Assembly: GCA_963811225.1 (NCBI GenBank)
Contig: CAWEQO010000003.1
Coordinates: 3,594-67,593 of the forward strand
Origin: CAWEQO01 sp963811225
GTDB taxonomy: Bacteria; Chloroflexota; Anaerolineae; Anaerolineales; Anaerolineaceae
Direction: 5' to 3'
Length of the DNA: 64,000 nucleotides
Shown here one piece after another: positions 1-8,633 of this stretch. A program made the translations under genes and the position numbers. The first letter of the stretch is position 1. Each line of letters opens with the position of its first letter. Below the pieces are notes generated by a model, which did no database searches, had not been told where the DNA came from, and saw nothing but the letters and a program-made list of their open reading frames with translations.

Positions 1-24
1 TTTGTTCTCCACTCTCTAATCTCT

Positions 25-1296
25 CTATTTGTTTATCGCCAGCGACTGCATCAGCGCATCCAACCTGGACAGGTCGGGGCTGAAGCTATCCTCCGGCTCG
101 GCCTCGAGGGACTTCTCCATGTTCGCCCGGTAGTTGTTATAGTCCTGGGCGATGGCCTGGAGATTCTCGATCCCCAGCGCATCGGCGTCGGTCGGCAGCG
201 AGGGGTGGTCGATCGGCAGGATGACTGAGATGACGTAGCGCCCGTCGCTGGTCAGACCCTGGAAGGTGTAGAATAGGTCGGCATTGTTGACCGGGGCAGG
301 GTACTGGGCGTAGAGCGTCAGGTAGCGCACCCCGCTGCCGTTGGCAAAGTCGAGGTACTTGACATTCGAGCGGTAGGATTGAACTGCATTCCAGACCGGC
401 AGGAAGGGCAGCTGATCATACGTGTCCGGTTTCTGCGCCAGGAGCAGCTTCAGGTTCGCGATCTCTACGGCCGCCTGCGGGCTGAAGGCGCTGTACTCGT
501 CGACCGAGTAGACGGCGATGGTCGGGACCTGGGCCGCCACTCCGTTCGGATAGCCGACCAGGTTCAGCTTGACGTACTCCGAGGATACGTCCCAGAAAGG
601 GACGTCTTCCGCTGCGTGCACTGCCGGAACGACTTGCCCGTTGGCAGCCGTCATCAGCGCCGGGTCGTTCGCAAAGCTGACGCCTTCATAGGTGAAGCGG
701 TCGCCGCTCGGCTGGATGGATTCAACTGCCGGGGCGGGCACGGTCGGCGTGATCCAGGGGGTGTAGGTGGGCGCGGCGGTCGCGTAGGGCGTCTTGGTGG
801 GGGCCAGGGTCTCATAGGGGGTGTGACTGGGCTGAAAGGCGACCTCGGTCACCTGTGAAACGGGACCAGAATGGACCCCGGTATTCGGAAGAGACAGGTT
901 CCAAATCAGAACAACCGCCAGGGCCAGGATGATGATCCCAAAGACTGCTGCAATTGCGAGTAAGATTTTATTCATTGTGATCCTCCTTATCGAAACAATC
1001 AATCTGTCTCGATTATCGGAGGAATCGGGTATTTTATCTACTGTTAATTCCCGCAGACCGACCCCGGTTTCCCGTAGACTTTCACCTGTGGATTCCCGCA
1101 GGTTGGCCTCAGAGAGTCGGATAATCGCTTCGGCGCGTGACGACACGCCCAACTTGGCGTAAATATTGCTGATGTGGAACTCGGCGGTGCGGGTGGAGAT
1201 GCCCAACTCCTGAGCGATCTGCTTGTTGCTCAAGCCTTGCAGGAGGAGGGCTGTGACTTCTCGCTCCCGGCCGCTGAAGGAAGCGGGTAGGGTCAT
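25..1296 (-). CDS. LuxR-type helix-turn-helix protein with membrane anchor and extracytoplasmic domain
   Basis: Residues about 5-70 are a LuxR/GerE helix-turn-helix (SGREREVTALLLQGLSNKQI, then GISTRTAEFHISNIYAKLGV), a DNA-binding domain. A linker follows, then one hydrophobic segment at about 110-132, a Thr/Pro-rich stretch at about 150-190, and an unrecognised C-terminal domain that would lie outside the cell. The start at 1296 is chosen because the helix-turn-helix begins right after it and a TATAAT box lies 6 bases upstream. An internal Met108 (position 975) has a very strong ribosome site, AAGGAGG at 981-988, so a shorter membrane protein without the DNA-binding part may also be made. It is divergent from an ABC exporter that it may control (inference). 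Its stop codon lies at the edge of a purine-rich repeat. The function of the outer domain is unknown. Confidence 0.8.
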   Translation of the reverse strand: MTLPASFSGREREVTALLLQGLSNKQIAQELGISTRTAEFHISNIYAKLGVSSRAEAIIRLSEANLRESTGESLRETGVGLRELTVDKIPDSSDNRDRLIVSIRRITMNKILLAIAAVFGIIILALAVVLIWNLSLPNTGVHSGPVSQVTEVAFQPSHTPYETLAPTKTPYATAAPTYTPWITPTVPAPAVESIQPSGDRFTYEGVSFANDPALMTAANGQVVPAVHAAEDVPFWDVSSEYVKLNLVGYPNGVAAQVPTIAVYSVDEYSAFSPQAAVEIANLKLLLAQKPDTYDQLPFLPVWNAVQSYRSNVKYLDFANGSGVRYLTLYAQYPAPVNNADLFYTFQGLTSDGRYVISVILPIDHPSLPTDADALGIENLQAIAQDYNNYRANMEKSLEAEPEDSFSPDLSRLDALMQSLAINK

Positions 1297-1302
1297 AGAG
1301 TA

Positions 1303-1308
1303 ATTATA
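1303..1308 (-). promoter_or_regulatory. -10 box of LuxR-type gene, leaderless layout
   Basis: TATAAT on the minus strand ends 6 bases before the ATG at 1296, so transcription should start at or next to the start codon. There is no Shine-Dalgarno sequence and no clear -35 box. The same layout recurs at several genes in this window. Confidence 0.5.
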
Positions 1309-1364
1309 ATGGAGAGTCGAGAGTAGAGGTAATTGCCCATTATGAGGACTACCCAGGCAGGAGC

Positions 1365-1370
1365 TATAAT
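1365..1370 (+). promoter_or_regulatory. -10 box for ABC exporter operon
   Basis: A perfect TATAAT lies 31 bases before the ATG at 1402 and faces the exporter genes. No convincing -35 hexamer is visible, so an activator such as the divergent LuxR-type protein is possible (inference). Confidence 0.45.
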
Positions 1371-1401
1371 TAGGTTGGGGATTGCAGTAGAAGGACTCAA
1401 T

Positions 1402-2328
1402 ATGCACATAATTGAAACACAGCATCTGACAAAAAAGTTTGGGGACATCACCGCAATTGACGATCTGACATTTTACGTGGATGAAGGCGAAGTGTTTGGC
1501 CTGCTTGGACCGAACGGAGCCGGAAAAACCACCACGGTACGGATCCTCTGCTGCCTGATCTCGAAAACGAGCGGTGTAGCGAAAATCGCAGGTTACGAGA
1601 CCGGTGATGAGGCGAATTGTTTGAAAATCAGAAATATGATTGGTCTCGTACCCGATGACGTCGGTCTCTTTGGAGAACTCAGCGCATACGAAAACCTGGA
1701 TTACTATGGTAAATTATACGGGTGCTCTCTACAGGAACGGAAAGAAAACATCGAATATTTTCTCAAGCTGCTGGGTTTATGGGATCAGCGCGACCAACCA
1801 GCCGGCAGTTATTCGAAGGGGATGAAGCAGAAAGTTTCTATCACCAGGGCGCTCATCCATAAGCCGAAGCTGTTATTTTTTGACGAGCCTACTGCCAATC
1901 TCGACCCTGAGGCTTCTCGAGTGGTCCGGGATTTTATCTTGCAACTCAAACGAGAAGGGCGGACCATTTTAATCAACACCCACAATCTGGATGAAGCCCA
2001 GCGGGTCTGCGACCAAATCGGCATTCTGAAAACGAAATTACTAGCCGTCAACGCACCCGAACAATTGGAACAATCGGTTTGGGGAAGCAAGACCGTGTTC
2101 CAGGTAGAACAAGTGACGGATGCCATCCTCGCGGCGGTCAACAATCTGCGGCCGAAAAACCTGGTGGTCGAGGGGAATACGATCACGATTGAAATCACGG
2201 ACCCGATGAAGGATAACCCCGACTTCGTTCAGGCGATCGTGTCCGCTGGCGGACGGGTGCAGGCGGTAACCAAATGGAACCCCGGTTTGGAAGAAACGTA
2301 CCTGAAAGTGGTGGGCGAGACAAGATGA
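1402..2328 (+). CDS. ABC transporter ATP-binding protein
   Basis: This 308-residue ATPase belongs to the ABC-2 exporter type. Walker A is GPNGAGKTT (residues 36-44), the signature region is YSKGMKQK, and Walker B is LLFFDEPTANLD. It should energise export through the membrane protein encoded next, whose start codon overlaps its stop (ATGA). A longer reading from 1333 would use TTG and overlap the -10 box, so the ATG at 1402 is preferred. The substrate is unknown; lipids, peptides and drugs are all seen in the family. The residues after about 220 are the usual accessory domain. Confidence 0.9.
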   Translation: MHIIETQHLTKKFGDITAIDDLTFYVDEGEVFGLLGPNGAGKTTTVRILCCLISKTSGVAKIAGYETGDEANCLKIRNMIGLVPDDVGLFGELSAYENLDYYGKLYGCSLQERKENIEYFLKLLGLWDQRDQPAGSYSKGMKQKVSITRALIHKPKLLFFDEPTANLDPEASRVVRDFILQLKREGRTILINTHNLDEAQRVCDQIGILKTKLLAVNAPEQLEQSVWGSKTVFQVEQVTDAILAAVNNLRPKNLVVEGNTITIEITDPMKDNPDFVQAIVSAGGRVQAVTKWNPGLEETYLKVVGETR

Positions 2329-3080
2329 GACTTTCAAAAGCCTGGATCGTTGCTTCCAAGGATTTCAAAATCTTCTTCAAGAGGAAGAGCATCCTTTATT
2401 CGATCATTGGATTCGAGATTTTCGTCTCCATCGGCCTGCCGTTGATCGTCCGCTTCATCGCTCAAAAGGTAGCCCAGGCAAGTTCTGATCAGGCGGTCTC
2501 AGCCCAGGCCATGCTCTATGTGACGAATGCTTTTTCCTACTGGTTCGTTATTGGGGCAGCCCTGCTGCCAATCGGAATTGCCGCCTACAGCCTAGTGGGC
2601 GAAAAGCTCCAGCACAGCCTGGAGCCTCTGCTGGCTACGCCGACGACCGACGGCGAAATTCTGTCCGGAAAAACCCTCGCTGCTTTCATCCCGGCCATCG
2701 TTACGAACTACATCGGTGCCGTAATCTTCATGGCACTGGTTGACTATTTTACCTACCCCGTTTTATCCTACCTTTACTATCCCAATGGGAGCATCGCGGT
2801 CGAATTACTCCTGGTGGTCCCCCTGATGTGTCTGCTGAGCATCGGCTATAACGTGTTAATCTCTTCTCGAGCGAATGATGTCCGGTCCGCCCAACAACTC
2901 GGCACTCTGATCATCCTGCCGCTTGGAGCCATTTATGTTTTGACTGAAATTGGCGTGCTGGCTCTAACCATCAAAAACTATCTCATCATGTCGGCGATTG
3001 TTGCATTCCTTGATGTGATCGTTTTTTACCTCGTTAAAGCGATCTTTCAAAGAGAAGAGATTCTTACCCGGTGGAAGTGA
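2325..3080 (+). CDS. ABC-2 type transporter permease
   Basis: This 251-residue membrane protein has about six hydrophobic segments and no ATP-binding motif, and it overlaps the upstream ATPase gene by four bases (ATGA). It contains a typical ABC-2 family stretch, SLEPLLATPTTDGEILSGK, which in the family lies on a cytoplasmic loop. It should form the export channel with the ATPase, probably as a homodimer. The cargo cannot be deduced. Confidence 0.85.
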   Translation: MRLSKAWIVASKDFKIFFKRKSILYSIIGFEIFVSIGLPLIVRFIAQKVAQASSDQAVSAQAMLYVTNAFSYWFVIGAALLPIGIAAYSLVGEKLQHSLEPLLATPTTDGEILSGKTLAAFIPAIVTNYIGAVIFMALVDYFTYPVLSYLYYPNGSIAVELLLVVPLMCLLSIGYNVLISSRANDVRSAQQLGTLIILPLGAIYVLTEIGVLALTIKNYLIMSAIVAFLDVIVFYLVKAIFQREEILTRWK

Positions 3081-3246
3081 AACCTGCGAAAATCGAAATC
3101 TTAACTTTCGTGTTAAAACATTAATACCTATATCATTATCGACCCATTTTTCATACAATCGATTAAATTTGCGCCCGCCGGGGAAGTGTCGTCACAGGGA
3201 CGCTGTTTGCAGGCGCAAAACCTTTTCTATAACTGGGAGGGAACCT

Positions 3247-4455
3247 ATGTCACTGGAAAAGAACGCAATGTACCGCCTGCCGTGGTCGATGAACGATAAC
3301 CCCATCGCCTGGCTGGAAGTGACCGATGTCTGCAACATTCACTGCGAGGGATGTTACCGCCAGTACATGACCGGGCATAAGACGCTGGAGCAGCTCAAGG
3401 CGGAAGTTCTGCTCTTTAAACGATGGCGCAACCCCGACAATTTCTCGATCGCGGGGGGCGAGCCGCTGATCCATCCTCAGATTGTCGAGCTGGTGGCGTT
3501 CATCCGTGAGCAGGGCTGCAAGCCGGTCATCCTGACCAACGCCCTGGCGCTGACGCCCGAACTGCTGCATGAGTTGAAGCAGGCCGGGCTGGCGGGCTTC
3601 ACCATCCACATCGACAGTCATCAGAACCGCCCGCACTGGAAGGACAAGACCGAGGCCGAGCACAATGCGCTGCGCCAGAAGTATGCCGACATGATCCACG
3701 CCGAGGGGGGCCTCTACGTCATCTTCAACGCCACCGTCTACCCGTCCACCTTCTGCGAGATCCCCGATATCATGCGCTGGGGCCAGGCCAACTTCGACCG
3801 GGTGCACGGGCTGGTGTTTATCACCTACCGCACCGCCACCTCCGAGACGCAGACCGCAACCGATGCGAAGGATCAGCAGGTGGACCTGAGCAAGCTGAGC
3901 TACGTGCGCGACCGCTTCGACGAGCACTTCGTGACTTCGCCCGAGGTGCACGGCCTGATCCAGGAGAACTTCCCTGCCTACGACGCCACCAGTTACCTGG
4001 GCGGTACCGTCAAACACGACAGCTTCAAGTGGCTGATCGGGGCGATGGTGGGCAACAAGCAGACCGTTTATGGCTCGGTTGGCGCCAAGACCATGGAGAT
4101 CGCCCAAACCGGGCATCACTTCTTCACCGGCACCTACCTGGCTTACCTGGCCCAGTCCCGCATCGGTGCAAAGGTGTTCCTGATGGCCCCCTGGGACCCG
4201 CACGTCCGCAAGGCGGTGGGCGCCTGGTGGAAAGACGTGCTGCGTCACCCCGGCCGCCTGTTCCAGAACGTCTACGTGCAGAGCGTGGGCATCATCCAGG
4301 CTCCAGACATCCAGGCCGACGGTCGCGCCGACATGTGCGACAGCTGCCCGGATATCACCATCTACGACGGCAAGTTCATCAACTCGTGCCGCATGGACGA
4401 GTACCGCCTGTTCGGCGGGTTCCTGTCGGTGTATGACAAGGATGAGAAGGCATAA
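3247..4455 (+). CDS. radical SAM protein
   Basis: The CxxxCxxC motif at Cys29, Cys33 and Cys36 (CNIHCEGC) binds the 4Fe-4S cluster that cleaves S-adenosylmethionine; GGEP follows, as in radical SAM barrels. The C-terminal part has more cysteines (CDSCPD near residue 364, NSCRMDEY near residue 380), which may hold an auxiliary cluster (inference). Length is 402 residues. The start at 3247 follows GGGAGGG; the longer reading to 3169 has no ribosome site. The downstream nitroreductase-like gene is on the same strand 150 bases away and may act with it. The reaction is not identifiable. Confidence 0.85.
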   Translation: MSLEKNAMYRLPWSMNDNPIAWLEVTDVCNIHCEGCYRQYMTGHKTLEQLKAEVLLFKRWRNPDNFSIAGGEPLIHPQIVELVAFIREQGCKPVILTNALALTPELLHELKQAGLAGFTIHIDSHQNRPHWKDKTEAEHNALRQKYADMIHAEGGLYVIFNATVYPSTFCEIPDIMRWGQANFDRVHGLVFITYRTATSETQTATDAKDQQVDLSKLSYVRDRFDEHFVTSPEVHGLIQENFPAYDATSYLGGTVKHDSFKWLIGAMVGNKQTVYGSVGAKTMEIAQTGHHFFTGTYLAYLAQSRIGAKVFLMAPWDPHVRKAVGAWWKDVLRHPGRLFQNVYVQSVGIIQAPDIQADGRADMCDSCPDITIYDGKFINSCRMDEYRLFGGFLSVYDKDEKA

Positions 4456-4528
4456 AAAGGAACAGGCGGAACGCGTTTTGGAGGTGGGCTATTCGAGAAG
4501 CGTGATGGACGCGGAGCGTCGGGAGTGG

Positions 4529-4553
4529 CCGTCCCACGCGGAGCATGGGACGG
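4529..4553 (+). repeat. small inverted repeat between radical SAM and nitroreductase genes
   Basis: CCGTCCCA and TGGGACGG form an 8-bp stem with a 9-base loop in the 152-base gap. ACGCGGAGC occurs twice just here. No U-tract follows, so it is not an evident terminator. Confidence 0.4.
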
Positions 4554-4607
4554 AGGAACGATGCGCTTTGGAAGTGAGTTCCCCCTTTAGACGGAGAAAG
4601 AGGTCGT

Positions 4608-5396
4608 ATGCAATTATCACCCACTCGATTTATCGCAAGCCTGTTGAAAATCGTGCGGCGCAAACCGAACATCCCGCCCGGCCTGCAGGACAATCCGCTG
4701 CTCGAAACTGTGCTCAAGCGGCGCAGCGTGCGCAAGTTCACCGATGTGCCCATCCCGCAAGACGCCTGGCAGGCCATCCTGGAGGCGGCGCGCGTGGCCC
4801 CCTCGACCGTCAACCTGCAGACCTGGTCGTTTGCGGCCTTCGACGCCGGGGAGTGGGCCCAGACCTTCGACCGGCCGATCCCATTCAAGGCGCAGCGGGC
4901 GGTGATCGTGATGGGCGACGTGCACCGGGTTAAGCAAGTGCTCAACCCCTTCCCCGACAGCCCGATCATGGAATACACCGTGGCGGTGATGAATGCTTCG
5001 CTGGCCGCCATGAATATGAACGTGGCCGCCGAGGCGCTGGGCATCTCCTCGGTCATGCTGTCCGAGACCGGACGCACCGGGCTGCTGGACGCCGGCTACC
5101 TGAAGGATGCGCTCGGCCTGCCGGAGGGCGTCTTCCCGCTGATGACCATCGTGTTCGGCTACGCTCAGGCGGGCCACCCGCCCATGCCGCCGCGTCTGCC
5201 GCTCGACCAGGTGGTCTTCACCGGGCGCTACCCGGAGCCGGACCTGCCCGAGCTGCAAGACTGGCTGGCGCAAATGGCGGCCGGATACAAGGTCAGCCAC
5301 CTGGACTCGTCGTTCGAGAAGCAGCTGGGGGTGTACCACCGCAAGATCGATCAAGCCGAGGCGGATTTGCGGGCGATGGTGTTTGGGGAAGAGTAG
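4608..5396 (+). CDS. nitroreductase family protein
   Basis: This 262-residue protein has the FMN-dependent nitroreductase fold: RRSVRKFTDVPI near residue 38 (phosphate-binding basic cluster), then PSTVNLQTW and the central AALGISS-type helix (EALGISSVMLSE). Such enzymes reduce nitro groups, quinones or flavin-linked substrates with NAD(P)H. The ATG at 4608 has an upstream AAAGAGGT. The stop TAG (5394-5396) lies inside the first purine-rich palindrome. The substrate is unknown. Its place after a radical SAM gene suggests a shared pathway (inference). Confidence 0.85.
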   Translation: MQLSPTRFIASLLKIVRRKPNIPPGLQDNPLLETVLKRRSVRKFTDVPIPQDAWQAILEAARVAPSTVNLQTWSFAAFDAGEWAQTFDRPIPFKAQRAVIVMGDVHRVKQVLNPFPDSPIMEYTVAVMNASLAAMNMNVAAEALGISSVMLSETGRTGLLDAGYLKDALGLPEGVFPLMTIVFGYAQAGHPPMPPRLPLDQVVFTGRYPEPDLPELQDWLAQMAAGYKVSHLDSSFEKQLGVYHRKIDQAEADLRAMVFGEE

Positions 5397-5505
5397 GGAG
5401 CAGGGGGCAGGGAATAGAGAGCAGATAACAGAGAGCGGTCAAAGCCCGCTACTCCCTCCTCCCTGCTCCCTATTCCCTACTCCCTGCTCCCTGCTCCCTG
5501 CCCCC
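5382..5505. repeat. purine-rich inverted repeat, copy 1
   Basis: AG-rich arms (units GGGAGCAGGG, GAATAGAGAGCAG) face complementary CT-rich arms around a core GGTCAAAGC. It begins in the last codons of the nitroreductase gene and ends in the last codons of the convergent ydcF-like gene, so both stop codons (TAG) are repeat sequence. It can act as a two-way terminator by base pairing. Confidence 0.75.
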
Positions 5506-6481
5506 GATACGTGCCGAGGAAGTACACCTCCCGCAGCAAGAACTCCAAACGGGTATTGAAGCTGGTATAGCGACTGGTAGGGGTGGGCGAGGGGTAGGCG
5601 TCCAGGCCCAGGTCGCGGGCCAGGGTGACGGCGCGGCGCATGTGCAGCGGATCACTGACGATCAGCAGCCGGCCAAAACCCTCGCGCCGGGCGACGGCCT
5701 TTGCCTGCAGCAGGTTGTCGACCGTGTCGGCGGAAACGGTCTCGGTGAAGATGGCCGCGGCCGGGACGCCGCGCGCCAGGGCGTAGTTCTCGGCCGCGGT
5801 CGACTCGGCCACCTCATCGTACGCGCCGACGCCGCCGGTGAAGATCAGCGCCGGGACCTGGCCGCTGCGGTACAGGTCGATGGCGTGGATGACGCGCTGC
5901 TCGAATACCGGCGAGGGCTGTCCGTTCCACACCGCCGCGCCCAGCACGATGGCCGCATCCGCCGGCTCTGGGTCGCTGACGGTCGAGTAGCTGTAGACAC
6001 TTACGCTCAGAGCCGAGACCCAGGCCACCAGCGCGATCGCCGCCAGCGCAGGCAGGCTCCACCAGGAGAATTTACTGCGCCGGGGGTTCGATACGGCCTC
6101 AGGAGCGGGAGGGGTTCGTTTGCCCTCGCGCCCCAGCCGCCGTACAAGCAGCACAGCCGGCAGGGTGAGTGCGTCCGCCGCCAGGAAGCCGCCGATCAGC
6201 CCCGGCGCGAGGCTGCGCGCGCCGAGGAAGAGGGTGTAAAGGAAGACCTCAAAGGTGAAGATGTAGCCCGATCCGGGGCAGAAGCGGCAGTCGACCAGCG
6301 CAGCGTAGATCAGTTGGAAGAGAGGGTACAGGAACCAAACCGCCATGACCGCCAGCACGGTGCGCAGCATGGCGCGTGCCAGGGCCGGATCGCGCCGTCG
6401 CAAGCGCAGCAGCGCGACCAACCCGGCGGGTGTGGCCGCCAGGGTGCAGAAAACCAGGATATAGAGCAGCGCCGACGACAT
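5477..6481 (-). CDS. SanA/YdcF-like (DUF218) membrane protein
   Basis: The N-terminal half (to about residue 160) has several hydrophobic segments. The C-terminal half is the DUF218 fold: ADAAIVLGAAVWNG, LYRSGQVPALIFTGG and VSDPLHMRRAVTLARDLGLD. E. coli members (SanA, ElyC, YdcF) act at the cell envelope, some in peptidoglycan or envelope-polymer homeostasis. Start ATG at 6481 has AAGGAG upstream. The last codons (GQGAGSRE) are written by the purine-rich repeat, so the true ancestral C-terminus may have ended earlier. Confidence 0.8.
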   Translation of the reverse strand: MSSALLYILVFCTLAATPAGLVALLRLRRRDPALARAMLRTVLAVMAVWFLYPLFQLIYAALVDCRFCPGSGYIFTFEVFLYTLFLGARSLAPGLIGGFLAADALTLPAVLLVRRLGREGKRTPPAPEAVSNPRRSKFSWWSLPALAAIALVAWVSALSVSVYSYSTVSDPEPADAAIVLGAAVWNGQPSPVFEQRVIHAIDLYRSGQVPALIFTGGVGAYDEVAESTAAENYALARGVPAAAIFTETVSADTVDNLLQAKAVARREGFGRLLIVSDPLHMRRAVTLARDLGLDAYPSPTPTSRYTSFNTRLEFLLREVYFLGTYRGQGAGSRE

Positions 6482-6581
6482 GAGCGTCTCCTTGTTTGCG
6501 ATTCGATACGCCCTCTGATTGTTAACAGGACGACTGAGCGCGTTTATGGAAGGGATTTACCCGGTCGAATTATCGCATAGA

Positions 6582-6677
6582 TTTGGGGAAGGAGAACAGA
6601 GAGTAGGGAGCAGGGAATAGGGAGCAGGATGCTTTGAACCGCTCTCTGTTATCTGCTCTCTACTCCCTTCCCCCAAA
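6582..6677. repeat. purine-rich inverted repeat, copy 2
   Basis: Starts TTTGGGGAAGG and ends CTTCCCCCAAA with AG-rich and CT-rich arms around the core GCTTTGAACC, the reverse complement of the core type in copy 1. It lies between divergent genes, so here it cannot be a simple gene-end terminator. Confidence 0.75.
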
Positions 6678-6706
6678 ATCCCTTACAATCCAGAGGGGAG
6701 GTGGAA

Positions 6707-7819
6707 ATGGAATCACCCTTCGAACGAGAACTGGCCTGGGCGCGGACGCAGATGGTGCGGGTGCAGCGGGCGCTGGCGGAGCTGCCGGACCTGACCGGGA
6801 TGCGGCTGGCGTGCAGCCTGCACCTGGACCTGAAGATGACGCCGCTGCTGGAGGGGCTGCTGGAACGCGGCGCCCAGCTGTTCATCACCACGGCCAACCC
6901 CAGCACCGTGAGGGACGAGGTGGCGCAGCGCCTGCAGTCGGCGGGAGCGAGCGTGGACGCCTGGTTCGGAATGTCGCAGCAGGCTTATCTGGACTCGATC
7001 CAGCACGCCTTGGATTGGGGGCCTACCCACTTGTGCGAGATGGGGGCGGACCTGTCGGAAGCGCTGTATGCGCGCAGACCGGCCCAGGTGCAGGTGCGCG
7101 CCGGGCTGGAGGCCACCGGCTCGGGCATCTCGCGGCTGGTGAAGCTGCCGCTGGATTATCCGATGTTCAACTGGGACGACCTGCCGGTCAAAGAGGGCCT
7201 GCACAACCGCTACATGGTCGGCCTGACCACCTGGCACACCTTCTTCGAGCGCACCCACCTGACCCTGCACGGCAAGAAGGCGCTCGTGGTGGGCTACGGC
7301 TCGGTCGGGCGCGGGCTGGCCTCGGTGGGGCGGGCCTACGGCGGGCAGATGCTGGTGGCCGAGCGCGACCCGGCCCGGGCCATGGAGGCGCGCTACGCCG
7401 GGTGGGACGTGCGCTCACTGGAGGAGGCCCTGCCGGAGGCGGACGTGATTGTCACCGCCACCGGCGCGCCGAATGTCATCGACGCCAATCATCTACCCTT
7501 GCTGAAGGCGGGCGCTTTCCTGCTCAATGTGGGTCACCGCCCGGACGAGATCGACGCGCAGGCGCTGCTGTCTCACCCGCACGAGCCGGCGCTGCCGTTC
7601 GTCGAGGCGGTACATCTCGGCCCGCGCACCGTCTACCTGCTGGCGGGCGGCTCGATGGCCAACCTGACCGCCGGTTACGGCGACAGCCTGAACGCCTTCG
7701 ACCTGACCCTGGCGGTGCTGGTTTCAGGAATCGGCTACATCGCCGGGCCGGGAGAGCAGGCCGAGCCGGGCGTGCACCTGCTGCCGAAGGAGGTTTGGGA
7801 ACCATACGTGCAGGGATGA
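6707..7819 (+). CDS. adenosylhomocysteinase-like hydrolase (divergent)
   Basis: This 370-residue protein resembles S-adenosylhomocysteine hydrolase: LFITTANPSTVRDEVA, a substrate-region Lys (DLPVKEGLHNRY), the NAD site GYGSVGRGLA and LLNVGHRPDEID. It is shorter than the usual 420-470 residues. Several adenosine-contact motifs differ: the family DDGAD-type stretch reads CEMGAD, the Asp after the active-site Lys is His, and the C-terminal HP motif is absent. A related nucleoside-homocysteine substrate (as in archaeal S-inosylhomocysteine hydrolase) is possible. The ATG at 6707 is chosen because AGGGGAGG ends five bases upstream; a TACAAT box lies near 6685. Confidence 0.75.
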   Translation: MESPFERELAWARTQMVRVQRALAELPDLTGMRLACSLHLDLKMTPLLEGLLERGAQLFITTANPSTVRDEVAQRLQSAGASVDAWFGMSQQAYLDSIQHALDWGPTHLCEMGADLSEALYARRPAQVQVRAGLEATGSGISRLVKLPLDYPMFNWDDLPVKEGLHNRYMVGLTTWHTFFERTHLTLHGKKALVVGYGSVGRGLASVGRAYGGQMLVAERDPARAMEARYAGWDVRSLEEALPEADVIVTATGAPNVIDANHLPLLKAGAFLLNVGHRPDEIDAQALLSHPHEPALPFVEAVHLGPRTVYLLAGGSMANLTAGYGDSLNAFDLTLAVLVSGIGYIAGPGEQAEPGVHLLPKEVWEPYVQG

Positions 7820-7834
7820 TTGTCAGGCCGCCGG

Positions 7835-8476
7835 CTACTTGCGCACAACCTTCACCTGATGCATTAATCTGACTCCGAGTGGAAGCGGCTCAACACCATG
7901 ATATTCGGGACCGGACTGAGAAAAATAGGAGCGAATGACTTGGCTGCCCTGGCGATCTGCAACCGCTGCAATGAGGACGAATCCCCGTTCAATATCGGTC
8001 TCGCCTTCAAGGCCGGCATACGCGCTTACGCTCCAGTTTCCATCACTTGAAACCAAAATCGGTCCCATCTGAGGATAATAGGCCGTCACACCTTCAGGAA
8101 CAACGAACAACCACAACTCGTCGTTTTTGGAGACGTGGCAACTCGAACCCTGCACGGTGATCAATCGTGGAATTTTTGCGCCTTCGATGGGCGAATTTAT
8201 CTGAACCGAGGTTGGTGAAAAGGGCGGGCATGGAGAAACGAGCAAACGTCCAATGACAAAGTATCCAAGAAAGACGCCAATCAGGCCGCCAAAGATCGAT
8301 AGCATCATGCTGCTGGAAAACAACTGCGGCCTGGGTGGCACGGGAGGCGCGCCGACTGGTCGGGCATCTTTCCTTCTTTTTGCTGCTGCCCCACCTACCC
8401 ATTTCATCACCAGCGGCGAGATAACCGCGCCAAATATCCCCGTGACAATCGCTGCAACTACTTCTGGAGCCATCAT
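7835..8476 (-). CDS. membrane-anchored protein of unknown function
   Basis: I do not recognise this 213-residue protein. It has two hydrophobic segments (about residues 4-22 and 56-76), then a soluble part beginning with an Ig-like pattern (VQINSPIEGAKIPRLITVQG, later WLFVVPEG and GNWSVSAYAG) that suggests a beta-sandwich outside the membrane. The start at 8476 or 8473 follows GGGAGGGG; a longer reading to 8611 has no such site. It converges with the hydrolase gene upstream with only 15 bases between. Confidence 0.6.
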   Translation of the reverse strand: MMAPEVVAAIVTGIFGAVISPLVMKWVGGAAAKRRKDARPVGAPPVPPRPQLFSSSMMLSIFGGLIGVFLGYFVIGRLLVSPCPPFSPTSVQINSPIEGAKIPRLITVQGSSCHVSKNDELWLFVVPEGVTAYYPQMGPILVSSDGNWSVSAYAGLEGETDIERGFVLIAAVADRQGSQVIRSYFSQSGPEYHGVEPLPLGVRLMHQVKVVRK

Positions 8477-8633
8477 CCCCTCCCAAACTACCTGACTGCC
8501 TGACTGCTTGGACAAGCGCCTGATACCTTGTGGGCGACCGGGTTTGATTAACCAGTAAGGACCGCTGCAAATGTTCGGTTGAATTGTCGCCATTTCTTTC
8601 CCTAAGACCATTATAAGATTTTTGGGCGATGAT

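Noticed and set aside
379..858. 159-residue plus-strand reading frame and many similar long frames opposite or inside real genes
   Set aside because: They are out-of-frame shadows of high-G+C genes with Arg/Gly/Ala-rich, unlike-protein composition.
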